From positions 2,790,001 through 2,854,000 of the forward strand of contig OZ345353.1 in assembly GCA_977006965.1 (NCBI GenBank): a stretch of DNA of 64,000 bases. The letters run 5' to 3'. Shown here piece after piece: positions 1 to 10,699 of this stretch. Each line of letters begins with the position of its first letter. The first letter of the stretch is position 1. Source of the stretch: Phymatolithon calcareum. Its lineage: Eukaryota > Rhodophyta > Florideophyceae > Hapalidiales. Position numbers and translations under genes: made by a program. Below the pieces are notes generated by a model that saw only the letters and a program-made list of their open reading frames with translations, did no database searches and was not told the origin of the DNA.

Positions 1-503
1 TTTCATTTAAGTAGTTGACTTCAGACATAAAAGAAAAATTTTCTTTGGACAGTATCAACTGCCATTTTTTGAATAAGTCGTTGCTTGGTCATTGTATTTG
101 AATTACTCTGAGAGCTTCATCGAGTTCGGAATATTTGTTTCATGCCTGCTCTTTCCAGGGTATAAGATGCGATGAAATAACCAGTGCATGCAAAGATGCC
201 TATGTTTCGCTTTTTTGAGCGGCGAGCAAGGTGCACAGCCATCGCACAACCAGAGGAAGAAAACTGCTGTTAGGCAGGGCCCGTGCGCGGGCTGAACTCA
301 TTGCGCTTGAATGCAATGAAATTCGGATCTTCAATTCCAGCTCGTATTGCGCTGTACTTATCTGGCTTTCTGTTCTTCAGAGCCAGTGACACATATTGTG
401 ATCCCAAGGTACTCTTGAGGTCGCCGGTGCAATGCTACGCTCTAACGCCTGCTCGGGGGCCAGAGTTTGGCTTAGCGCCAGGCCCACAAGAACGTAGCAC
501 CAA
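1..503. other. No recognisable gene
   Basis: I see no convincing coding region, RNA gene or repeat in this stretch. The longest open frame is 79 codons and shows no recognisable motif. The stretch ends at the target duplication of a short LINE-tail insertion. Confidence 0.5.
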
Positions 504-514
504 AAGGGTTAGAG

Positions 515-597
515 GTAGTTAGCATCAGAGGAAGCCTTGCCCATATCTTCGGAAGTCTGTGGGGCTTTTAAATAAACTTGAAAGGAAAAAAAACCAC
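515..597 (+). mobile_element. Tail-only LINE insertion (83 bp) with 11-bp target duplication
   Basis: The segment matches only the last part of the LINE 3' untranslated region seen at 33955-34031 and ends in a short A-rich tract. It is flanked by the direct repeat AAGGGTTAGAG at 504-514 and 598-608, the signature of target-primed reverse transcription. It carries no coding sequence and is an extremely 5'-truncated retro-insertion of the same family as the LINE at 32216-34031. Confidence 0.85.
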
Positions 598-608
598 AAG
601 GGTTAGAG

Positions 609-1200
609 AAAAGCAGGAGAGAAAAAGAGCGAGAGGAAAGAAAGAAACTAAGAAAACGCCCAAAAGGACAATGCGACAGAATTAGTGCGTAGGTGTCGGC
701 CTCGTCCTCCGGCGACGACCTTGGCTGGGACGTCGAACTTGGGGACTTTGGTCGAGATTGCCGGCACCGTACTGGCTTGCATGACGAAGCGGTTGCGGTT
801 GAGAAGGGGTTGAAGCTCTCGAACTCCTCGTGGTTGAATGTACTCGCAGGCGGACTTGAACGTGCTGCATCCAAGAAATAGAGCCGAAATCCGAAGAACT
901 CCGACCTTCCTTTACACTGTGGAAGCAACTATCATATTTTCTACAAGAAGAAAGGTAGATTTTTATTTGAAAGTTCATAACGCAACTGCTGATGCTTGGG
1001 GCAGCTTTCCTAGTGCCAAGAGGTTTTGGCTGGATTCTGTCTAAAGAAGAGTATCTTTTTTGTTGGTGCAATACGATTCCGTAGAGTACAAAAATCCACT
1101 TCTGGTGCCCTTATTTTCTACATCCGAACCGAAAAAAAAGAACGCATTGAGAAGCAAGACACATGATTCCCTAATGGTCCAAAAGATCGCCTACTATGGG
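609..1200. other. No recognisable gene
   Basis: Overlapping frames on both strands reach 139 codons, but none shows a recognisable domain or clear coding bias. The composition is GC-richer around 690-800. I cannot assign it to a gene or to a repeat family present elsewhere in the window. Confidence 0.4.
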
Positions 1201-1756
1201 CATTCTTATCTCACCATATTATTACCCGGTTTTTAAGGCGTGCTGGGCCGATTATGCCCCGAAGAGCTCCAGTAGGGATCTAAATGACCCGAAATGTCAT
1301 AATATTGGGGAATAATTTGATTACTTTTTAACCGACGGGTGACATATCTCATGTCTCCCGCCGGAGCAAAAATAGTTCAAATTACTCCCCAAAATACCAT
1401 TCCGGCCGGGCGACATATCCCATGTCTCTCGCTGAGGAAAAAAGTGGGCAAATTATTCCCGAAAATTTCATTCCCGCGAAGTGACATATCCCATGTCACC
1501 CAGCCGACCGAAACGAAAAAGGGAAGTCTACTACCTCAAAACAGGGCTGATAAGCCGATCAGCGCATGAAACTTTCGGGACCGGCCATGATTCGAAACCA
1601 CTCTGTAGTCCCGCGGGTGTGATTTCGTTCCTTCGAGACCAAAATAACGCCCTTGTGACGTCCCTCATGATTTCTCACCATGGCCGGTTCCTCAAATTTC
1701 ATGTTATAACCCATTTATCACCCGGTTTTGAAGGTCTGCTGGGCAGATTATGCCCC
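1201..1756. repeat. First unit of a ~496-bp repeat with palindromic blocks
   Basis: The motif CCCGGTTTT at 1225 recurs at 1721, giving a period of about 496 bp. The next unit continues on the far side of the gypsy element, from 7759. Within the unit, three related blocks of about 70 bp (around 1335-1510) each centre on an imperfect palindrome of the form GGGTGACATATCCCATGTCACCC. No protein is evident. This repeat predates the gypsy insertion. Confidence 0.7.
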
Positions 1757-2352
1757 TATTGGTCATGTGCGCCTTCGGTGTTGACAAAGGCGTGAAAATG
1801 ATGAGGATGGTGAAGAGAGCAGGAAGATGAATGAGGATGGTGAATGTCTCTTGGCTCCCTTTAGTTAAGAGACGACGTTTAATTGGCTTAAGAAGACAGG
1901 AAAAGGCAAATGGTAACACGGAGAAAGATGTAGCTCAACATTCGGGGGACAGCGCAACTGTCTTGACAGAAGCTGAATTATTTGGATGAATGAGAGAGCT
2001 TCGAGATATATCCATATTACGGAGCCGAAGTTTAGGCTGCGTGGATGCTAGCGGGAAAGAAGACAATTTGTATGACGATAAGAAAGCGTGTTCTGGAGAG
2101 CATCCGAACAAGCCCAACGTAGTGTGGATGTTGTGATGCGTAGGGCACACATACAGATGCGTAGGGCACACGTACAGGAAACAAAGGATTAACAAGAAGT
2201 GATGGCTTGTGAAACAGGTACATAAAAACAAATAACGGAGAACATGAAAGGATGCACTTGAAATTCAGGCGTAAACGGCAAAGAGAACGAACGGTAGTGT
2301 GCGATTAGCACAATTCCTGATGTCCATAAGTGAGGTATCGTATGTCGCAATA
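1757..2352 (-). repeat. 3' LTR of the decayed gypsy element
   Basis: The 596-bp LTR is 21 bp longer than its partner because the segment containing GATGCGTAGGGCACA is tandemly duplicated around 2136-2180. On the minus strand a purine tract (GAGAAAAAG) lies immediately upstream, around 2355-2365, in the position of a polypurine tract. Confidence 0.85.
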
Positions 2353-3901
2353 GTACTTTTTCTCGAAGGACTGTACTTGTTCGGATTCCAAAGTCTCTCG
2401 TGCGGCCTTGACGAGCTCTTGATCACGATGGGAAATGAGAAAAGCATCGAGCTTGTCTAGAATATCTTCGTGCATAACGGAGTGCGGTTCCCATGTCGGA
2501 TCTTCGTAGTAGAACCCGTGCAACTTGATGTGGATCTCATAGCGCTCATTGTTCGAATTGAAATTGATGTCAAGCAATTTTTCAACCGTGTTTAGGTGTG
2601 GAGTGCTGTGCTCGACAGAGTCCAGAACTCTTCAGTGAGTTTCAAGGAAGAATCTGCATAGTGGTTAAGTCGATTAGCATGAAAAGTGTGGAATGTTCCC
2701 GAGATGAGGTCTTGGCATTCATAAATGAGATCCGAAAGAGCACGAGTAACGCGTATAGGGCCCATCCAGCGAACTTGCAATTTGTGCCCGGTCTTCTTTG
2801 TTTGCTTTGCAACCATGACAAAGTCACCCATCTCGAAGATAACCGGCTGAATGTGGGTGCGCGCGTTGTGACGAGCGATGGCATCCTTACGGCGACGAGT
2901 TCGGCGAACGGAAATGTCCTTGTGCATGGATTGGAGGACCGAATTCAGATTGTCGATTTTGGCGATTAGTTCAGCCTTGACGATGTCAATAGAGCTTGCT
3001 TGAGGTGCCCCAGATGGCAAAATCGTACGAAGCGGATTGTCGGCGGCTTGTCCAGTGAAGGCAGTTACGGGTGCAATGTTGCCGAGAATCGGGCGCTTTG
3101 AGTGGTTGAGAATACTCTGAACGAGCATTGTGATGGTCGGCCACTCCCGTTCACGAAAACGAAATTCCGAAAGTAGCGCTCTAGTCGCTCGCAGCACTTT
3201 TTCGCATTCTGCTTCAACCGTCCCGTTTGACGGGGCCTGTAGGCGGTGGTAAAGTGATGATGGGCATGCAGGGGACCGATTCAGATCCGCCATCACCTTG
3301 TTCTTGAAATGTGTTCCACGATCCGAGCACCAGATAAGCGTTAAGCCAAAAGCAGCAAACCAGCGTTGCAAAGTCATAACCGTAGTTTCCGTGTCTGCGT
3401 GTGCACAGGGCTCCAGCCATATGTACGAGGTTGCATCATCCTTCAGTATGAGCACATATTCTTGGCCGGTATGGCTCGGCGCCATGTAGATGAAGTCGAA
3501 GTGTAGAAGCTGGTTCGTCCTATCGGAGTGGAGTGAGTGAGCCAAAGGTCGGGGGACCTTGTGGGCACTGCTGGTCGCGATACAGTGCAGGCAAGTGTTG
3601 CAGAAAGAGTGATGTCCGCTTTCATGCCGCTCCATACGAAGTGTTCCGAAATGTTGTGAAAGGTTGTGTCAATTCCACGATGGCCACTTCGTACAATTCG
3701 CAGTATCAACGTAGAGTCTTTGTACGGAATCCATATAGCACCTGCGTTATTTTTGAGGATACCCTGCTTCTTCGACATGTTTTCGGGAAGCTTAGTGCTG
3801 TTCTGCATTGCGGAGTTTTGGCTTGCAAAGATTTCCTCAAAGTAAGGCCAGGTGAAATCGGGATCCAAGTCGGGCGCGACCGGAGCCACAAGGAGAGCTG
3901 A
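2305..3901 (-). pseudogene. Decayed gypsy integrase and chromodomain
   Basis: Minus-strand fragments show an integrase core with a first Asp near LHFDFIYMAP, a second in CSDRGTHF and the Glu region NGTVEAE. A zinc-binding-like HRGIDTTF...C segment precedes it in a different frame (3443-3889). A separate frame at 2305-2577 ends in a chromodomain-like sequence containing FYYEDPTWEPHSV. The order matches the intact polyprotein at 20200-24849. Frame changes near 3640 and 2590 and the separate chromodomain frame show that the gene is broken. Confidence 0.8.
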
Positions 3902-4233
3902 GAGTCGCCTTGATGTTGCCGATGGTTCTGGAGGTCCCCAATGGGAGATAAAATCAGCCCAGAAGTTGTCATCACCGGATATGTGGACAATTGTGTATCG
4001 AAAAGTGCAAAAGCCCAGCGCTCAATTTTTTTAGGCACATGCCTCGGTATGTTAGCGTGCGTAGCTACCGGATTGAAAATAAATACAAGATTCTTGTGAT
4101 TCGTGAGGAGGGAAAATCGTTCAGGGCGAAAATCGAGTTGAGATACTGCCTCAGCAATGGCAAAAGATTCTTTTCCGCTGTTGACCAGCGCTAGCTGGAA
4201 CCTTTAAAAGATCCGGAAAGAAGTGACAGCGGT

Positions 4234-5497
4234 TCATGGCGCTGAGAATCGAACGGTTGGTGGAATTTGGGTCAGGACGCCAGCCCAGTGTAGATCGCTG
4301 GCATCTGTAAATTGACAGAGGAGCTTGGTAGAATCTGGATCTGCGAGAGTTATCGAGTCGCGTAATGCATTCTTGACTTGTTCAAACACGTCTTCGTGCA
4401 TTTGTGCCCAGCTTGAATCCGAGAGGTAGACCTTCGACGCCGACTGCTTAGTGCGTTTCTTGGATTGAGAAAAACTTCTTCCAGGACAGAATGGAGTGGA
4501 GAGACGAGAGAGTTGTAGGACGGAATGACGGTGCCTATCTAATTTGCAGCGCAAAGGAATTGTAGCAGCTGGTCTCCCGTAATAGGAGCTGGCATATTGA
4601 TTAGAGCAGTGACTCTGCTTGGCTCCAAACAGAATCCATCCTTAGAGATAGACCGACCTCACCATTTAACCGATAACAAGAAGAACTTGCAATTTGCTGC
4701 ATGCAACTTGAACCCATTCTGTCGACAAATGTTTAGAAAGTCGCGAAGAGCGTTGATGAGATCGCTCGCAGTATGGCAATGGAAGAGTACGTCGTCTAGC
4801 CACTGCAGTATGACATCTCTGATGCCAATGCACTTCTCTTGCACCGTACTTTTGACATAAGCTGTGTCATTTTTTAGCCCGGGAAGAACTCGGGTCGGGG
4901 TGAAGACGCCGTCGGGCGTTATGAGACTTTGACATTCACGAGACTTCTCTTCGGTAGGAAATTGCCAGTAGCAGAGGCACAAATTAATCAGGGCGAAACA
5001 GGTGTCCTACGCCAGCTGTGCCATAGCCATCTCAAGGTTTGGCATAAGCCAAGCAAAGGGAACAGTTTGGCTGTTGACTGGCCTGAGATCGACAGTGAAC
5101 CTGAACTGCTCTGGTCCATCTTTAGGGACGAGTAGTGGAGCGCAAGCCCAAGTACTCTCATTGTTGCGCTCAATCAGCCCTAAGAAAAGCAACTCATCCG
5201 TCTTTTTGCGCAAAAATTCGGCTTGTGGCGGAGAGTATCTTCGAAGCTGGACACAAATGGGCATAGCATTAGCCTTGAGCCTGACCGTCATGGGTTTGAC
5301 ATGAGCCGGAGGATTGGACCCATTCTAGTTCGAACTATATCCTCATACTCGAAGAGCAGATCGTGAAGGTCAGCATGGAGCTTTTCGGGAAGTCCAATAA
5401 CAACTGCTTCTTCGTATCTCTTCTGCAGTTCCTGGTGGGTTTGCTCAGGATCTTCATCACCGGTTACTTGTGCAATGTCAGAACGAAATGTCATCAT
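4234..5497 (-). pseudogene. Decayed gypsy reverse transcriptase and RNase H
   Basis: Three minus-strand frames follow one another. The first (5007-5291) holds the RT start with FRFTVDLRPVNSQTVP. The second (4659-4982) holds the catalytic WLDDVLFH, where Tyr of the usual Y-x-D-D is Trp. The third (4234-4554) holds RNase H start TDASDLHWAGVL. Frame changes and stops separate them. The WLDD variant is shared with the intact element at 19957-25061, so it belongs to the lineage and is not decay. Confidence 0.8.
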
Positions 5498-5721
5498 CTA
5501 AGCCGTCGCGAAACAGAAAGGCGTTGCTGTGACCTGATTACAATTGGATTTCATAGGCTACGTTGGGAACAGGACATGGATTGCTGCCAACGTCTTCCGC
5601 ATCTTGATATGGCTCGGATTCATCGGTCTGCCCGGAGGTGATGAGAAGTTGTAGTGATAAAGAAGAAGATTTGGTTCCAGAGAAAGCTCCAATATGCGAG
5701 AAGTCGGCGTCATGGAACGAG

Positions 5722-6190
5722 TCACGGACGAGGGAAGATGTGAATCGAAATTAAACCCCGTTGACTTGAGGACATGTCGTGCCAGTAGAATTTCCGGCAT
5801 GTCTTGTTCGAACGCCAAGTACTCCACATTCCGAAGTCGAAGAAGACCGACAGGAAAAGACAGGGTGGTTCATATCCTTGCTTTTTTCTTGGCTTCATAA
5901 CAAACTTCATTTTGTTCATCATTTCCAGCCAGAGCGAAGGAGACGAGACTTGACTGAGAGAGTGGAAGAACTTGTACGAATATGCCTTGGTCCGCGCATT
6001 GCTGTAGATGTGACTCACTGATGGCACAGTGGTCGGCGCCAGTATCTCCGTTGACGATGACATCGACCTTGTCGGCGAGTTTGGCATGATACCATCCATC
6101 CCTCGCTGGCAGATTTTCAAGGTCATTGAATAGAATAGAGTTTAGGTGGGCCATGTTATTGTTCTTTTTAGTGCTCTTGCAGTAGTTCAC
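5722..6190 (-). pseudogene. Decayed gypsy aspartic protease
   Basis: The minus-strand frame 5870-6190 contains VIVNGDTGADHCAIS, a canonical retropepsin active site (Asp-Thr-Gly-Ala). The matching C-terminal part is displaced into an overlapping frame (5722-6126). It sits between gag-like and RT segments in the normal Ty3/gypsy order. The intact element in this window has Asp-Ala-Gly-Ser at the corresponding place. Confidence 0.65.
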
Positions 6191-6234
6191 GACGTTCCTC
6201 CAGGGAAGTAACAGGACAATATTTCAGAAGATAT

Positions 6235-7108
6235 CTACATTTGCACTTTCTGGAATTCAGACAAGAGGTACAGAATCTGAAGACTTCTCGGGATGAGGCC
6301 GCGGTGCACGTTGATTTGAGCTCCGATCAGGAGTTGAGGCCTTATTACTGTTCTTGTTGTTGTTGTCCGAAAGGTTTCCGGTATTTGTTTTTGGAGTAGA
6401 TGGACCTCTATGTGGACAAGAGTGTTGGAATCCTTCCACACTTTGGGGTTGCTTTGATATCGGTGGCGGTTTTGATGGGTACAAATGTGTCGCACTCGAC
6501 AGCTTGCTCCAACACATATTTGTAGAACGGTATCCATTTTTTGCGAAGCTCATACTTTCCGAGTGAACTGCCGGACTCAATCTTTAACCTCAGAGCTGTG
6601 GGTTTCAAGAGAGCGGAAAACTAAGAGATGGCGAGTTTAGGGCACTTTTCAATTAAGGAATCCCATTTTTTGATTCTTAAAAACGTTTGTAATCCATGAA
6701 AAGTGCCTTGATCCGCATTTACGGGTCCAGTTCTTGAACGTTGATGGGAACGGATTGACTTGCAGCGGCATTCAGGGCTTCAGCGGAAAGGCTGTCGAAA
6801 GAAATCTCGACCTTTTCATCCAACCACTCCTTCAAATAGTCATCTGTGAGTTCATTGAGAGTGTTGACATTCTCGAATTCTCCAATCTCAACCATGGAAT
6901 GAAGTAGATCCGGGTCCACAGGTGGTTTGAGGGAAACGGATTGAACAGTAGATCCTGAAGCTTGAGCATCTCTTAGACGAAGAAGGTAGGGCTCACGCTC
7001 CCGGATAAAGAAATGTATATTCTTTCGACCCAGACGACGAAACTCCGGATGAGCAATTGGAGTAAAAATCGGCTGGCCTCCGGAAGGTCCAGCTGTGTCG
7101 AAAATCAA
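6235..7108 (-). pseudogene. Decayed gypsy gag region
   Basis: The frame 6719-7108 begins near the 5' LTR and contains IAHPEFRRLGRKNIHFFIRERE. This resembles the start of the intact gag at 20284-20360 (HPILRSLDPR...FLKERKRYE). Downstream gag is split among overlapping frames (6235-6608). No zinc knuckle is clear. The assignment rests on position and on the resemblance to the intact element. Confidence 0.55.
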
Positions 7109-7178
7109 GAGTTGGGGCTGCAGGGTGCTGCAGGACTGAAGTATAACTTGGCAGTTTACCTTAGACCTTAGTGTACAC

Positions 7179-7753
7179 TATTGGTCATGTGCGCCTTTGG
7201 TGTGGATAAAGGCGTGAAAATGATGAGGATGGTGAAGAGAGCAGGAAGATGAATGAGGATTGTGAATGTCTCTTGGCTCCCTTTAGTTAGGAGCCGACGT
7301 TTAATTGGCTTAAGAAGACAGGAAAAGGCAAATGGTAACACAGAGAATGATGTAGCTCAACATTCGGGGGACAGCGCAACTGTCTTGACAGAAGCTGAAT
7401 TCTTTGGATGAATGAGAGAGCTTCGAGATGTATCCAAATCACGGAGCCGAAGTTTAGGCTGCGTGGATGCTAACGGAAAAGAAGACAAGTTGTATGACGA
7501 TGAGAAAGCGTGTTCTGGAGAGCATACGAACAAGCCCAACGTAGTGTGGATGTTGTGATGCGTAGGGCACACGTACAGGAAACAAAGGATTAACAAGAAG
7601 TGATGGCTTGTGAAACAGGTACATAAAAACAGAAAACGGAGAACATGAATGGATGCATTTGAAATTCAGGCGTAAACGGCAAAGAGAACGAACGGTAATG
7701 TGCGATTAGCACAATTCCTGATGTCTATACGTGAGGTATCATATGTCGAAATA
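7179..7753 (-). repeat. 5' LTR of the decayed gypsy element
   Basis: This 575-bp LTR is the partner of 1757-2352. On the minus strand the interior begins GTGTACACTAAGG directly after the LTR, with no TGG-type tRNA primer-binding site visible. Confidence 0.85.
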
Positions 7754-7758
7754 GCGCC

Positions 7759-8520
7759 GAAGAGCTCCAGTAGGATCTAAAATGGTCCGAAATGTCATCA
7801 TGTTGGGGAATAATTTGAGCACTTTTTAACCCGGCGGGGGACATATCCCATGTCTCCCGCCGCAGCAAAAAGCGTTCAAAATTATTTCCCAAAATTTCAT
7901 TTCCGCCGGGGGAGCTGTAGTAGTATGGATGGGTGGCCCTGAGGCCTTGCTTTTCCCCCACCATTACAGCCCACATGGGCTTACACGCTGTGCCCTCGAC
8001 TCCGTCGTCCCCTCCGTTTAGGTTTATTTCTTGTATGATAAGACCGATTTGGTAATATATGGCGGGCTTTCGGCCGCCGGCCCTCAGTAAAAGGGGCAAC
8101 CCGTGTTTGGTCCAGATCGACCGTTTTCAGTTCCAACCTTCGCGGACCTTTCGCCTCAGGGAAGGCCTCGCGTACGACCTCGACTCTACGCCGTCGGTCG
8201 AGCCTCGGTCCTGGGACCCTCGCCCCTGTGTCTGCGTACGGACGTTGGTGTCCTTTTGCGATTGGACCCCAAGTCTGTGTGTGTGCTTTGTTGTTTGCTC
8301 TGCCACTATCCTCCATCGGGAGAGACCAATCGCTGGAGCCTTGCACGGCCTCAACGGCCAACCGTTCCCGAACTACTTAGAGGCGTCGATCCGCCGATCT
8401 ACGCTACCACATGAGTTATCCAATGTCACTCCGCCGACTGAAACTAAATGGGAAGTCTTCTACTATGAATCTGACGCCAAAAACCCATTCCAGTTCATTC
8501 CCATTACCGGTTTTTAGATT
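7759..8520. repeat. Second unit of the ~496-bp repeat, interrupted
   Basis: Sequence from CGAAGAGCTCCAG continues the unit broken by the gypsy element, including one palindromic block (about 7825-7860). A segment of about 490 bp (roughly 7915-8403), absent from the first unit, is inserted between the two arms of the next palindromic block. Homology resumes at GAGTTATCCAATGTCAC and runs to about 8515. The inserted segment has open frames on both strands up to 152 codons, but I recognise no protein in it. Confidence 0.6.
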
Positions 8521-8889
8521 AGTATTGCTACCTTAATTGAAAAACGTCCGTAGGTGTTGGAAGCGTTTTCGAGCAACCTCGAGCGAGCTCATCCGTGTGC
8601 GACTTACAGTCATAAATAGGAACTTTGGCGGTTAAGAATTATGATTGACTATGAACATGAAATATTAAGATTCTACTGTAAATACATATTCAAGATTTGG
8701 CATTGCGAGTTTTACTGTTGCAAGCTTCCCTTTGTGCGCATTCTGGCATGGAATATTGCCCATCTCGAGCTGTGAGTAAATCGATAAGTGCTTGCTCTTC
8801 TTATAACCAGAAATTGCTGAGATGACATAACATGCGAGTTGCACAGGCAGCTTCTAATACATAGTCCAGAGACTGCCGAGCGTCACCTG
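8521..8889. other. No recognisable gene
   Basis: I see no open frame of note and no match to other repeats in the window. It lies between the ~496-bp repeat and the 3' end of the minus-strand LINE. Confidence 0.5.
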
Positions 8890-10472
8890 GAGATTTTTTA
8901 TAATTCAAGTTTACTTAAGAGACACAGAGACTTCCGAAGATATGGGCAAAGCTTCTTCTGATGCTACCTACCTTTGCGAAGCTCACAAAACGCCCACCAG
9001 AATGGCGATCGGTAAAACTCAGGATTCATGGTAATCCTAACTCGGTCTTCTACGGGGTGGTTGGCGCTTGTACTCGACCGCTTTTGCCTTACCTTCTGCG
9101 AATCAAGACAGGTATTCTTCGTTCTCCATGCGTTCTTTGAGTGTCTTGCTAAATATTAAGAGCTCATCTAGCGCCTTTTCTGCTTCCAGTCTTTTTCTCC
9201 TTCGAGGTCGTACCCTACTAGAGTATTTTCAAGAGTTTCCATATGCTCTCTGGCTCTGGTGCCGAATTCATCAGCCATACCCGATGCCATCTGTGGGAAT
9301 CTGCCACGGGCAATCTGCAGGGCGAGTTGTCTGTGCTTCACCTTGGGTAACTTGAGGATTGCTGGCGTATGGAATCTTCCTTTTCCGCTTCGATTCGAGG
9401 CGGTCTTCTTCAATGTCCAGAAATTTCGATCAAAATATTTGCGAATATTGATTTGTTTGGATATGCTTTACAGCTTCACCAAACGGCTCTCTGGTCTCCA
9501 TCGCGGGATGTCTTTCCTTGTGTACTGCCATTCATGGTTGTTTCTGCTTTCAGGCGATTCATTTGAATACATACATTCTTTCGCCTTGATCCTTCTCAGC
9601 ATTTTGAAGGACAAGATTTCTCGTCCATGTGGGGCCGTCTGGATCCGGCACATGAGACGGAGCCTGTCCGTCCTTCCTCGGGCCAATGGCCCGAATACTT
9701 GGTTGAAGAATGTTATTTCTATTTCCTTGAAGGCATATTGTATGTCTTCTGTCCAGGGCGTTAAGTGCATTGTGTACTCCCAGCGTGGCTGTACTAGCGC
9801 CTTGTATATTTGAATACACTTCTGTATACTTAGCCCTTTCTTGAACACCCCCAGTGTACGCAACTCGTATACGGCCGTCCTTGCTTTCTTTAGTCGTTGC
9901 ATCATTAGCGTACCTGTGACTAATCCAGGGTCTAGGGATACTCCAAGGTACGTGACCTCCGGTACATGTGCCAGAACCTGTTCGCGAGCTTGAATGTCTT
10001 GTATAATGTTTCCTCTGATTCGAGGACTTCGCTTTTCCCTTGTTTTCTCGCTCTTGTGCCCATTGGGTAGCTATATCCAATAGTCCTTGCAATACAGCGG
10101 GGGATTTCGCAAAAAGAAGAACAAAGAATAGCCGGAATTTCAGCCCAGGTTTTTGATGCCCGGCTCATTCGCTCGGCGAATTCATCCATGAAGATTTTGT
10201 AGAGGCTTGAACTGAGAGGGGACCCGTGTGGGACCCCCATGTCAGCTGGAAACCAGTTTCTGTTAGCATCACCAATTGTTGCTACCCAGTATGGTGTCAA
10301 GAACACCTCGGCCATTGCGCAGATCTCCTTGGGCAGTACTTGTATGATTCCTTTCACGAAGTGTACTCTCGGAACTGTGTCGTAGACAGCCTTAAGGTCC
10401 AATGCTGCTACACATCTCTGATCCTCTTTTAGTAGCTCAGTAGCTCTTAGGATGGCCATTTCAGTGCTCTGT
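8890..10472 (-). mobile_element. 5'-truncated LINE, RT half plus 3' tail (family A)
   Basis: Minus-strand frames encode the second half of a non-LTR reverse transcriptase and the C-terminal region (VALDLKAVYDTVPR, GVPHGSPLSSSLY, later LFKMLRRIKAK). It ends in the family 3' tail (about 8900-9045). Relative to the intact copy at 32216-34031 it lacks the FADDV catalytic segment's frame and has a small deletion near 10040, so no RT is made. It shares these lesions with the plus-strand copy at 14325-15745. The 5' end is abrupt at 10472, next to another LINE fragment. Confidence 0.85.
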
Positions 10473-10665
10473 ATACAAGAACCTAGCAGAGTGTGAGGTG
10501 ATCACCGTAGAAATGTTAACAACTGAAAAAGCACTAGAACCTCTACTGCTCTTCAACGTCGCCATAATTGATAATATCGATATGGACGAGTCCCTGTATG
10601 AGCAAGAACTTAGTTCCGAAAAGCTAGGACAGTTCCTGATGGGTTTTTATTTAAAATATCAGTGA
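10473..10665 (+). mobile_element. 3' end fragment of another LINE
   Basis: The plus frame contains TTEKALEPLLLFNVAIIDNI, closely resembling the LINE C-terminal signature ETEKALDELLLFSKTLIERM found at 33740-33800. It is followed by an A/T-rich end with TTTTTATTTAAAA. Only the last residues and a short 3' region survive. Confidence 0.6.
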
Positions 10666-10699
10666 AAACAAGCAACTAAAAAGTTGCAAAGAACATAGT

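Larger units (their letters stand above)
1757..7753 (-). mobile_element. Decayed Ty3/gypsy LTR retrotransposon (chromovirus type)
   Basis: Direct LTRs (1757-2352 and 7179-7753) begin TATT and end AATA. They flank a 4.8-kb interior that reads on the minus strand as gag, protease, reverse transcriptase, RNase H, integrase and chromodomain. Flanking 5-bp sequences GCCCC (1752-1756) and GCGCC (7754-7758) look like a target duplication with one change. The intact target exists in the neighbouring repeat unit at about 1254. The LTRs differ at about 26 positions by eye plus a 21-bp tandem duplication, so the insertion is old. The interior is broken by several frameshifts and stops, and no function is expected. 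Confidence 0.9.
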
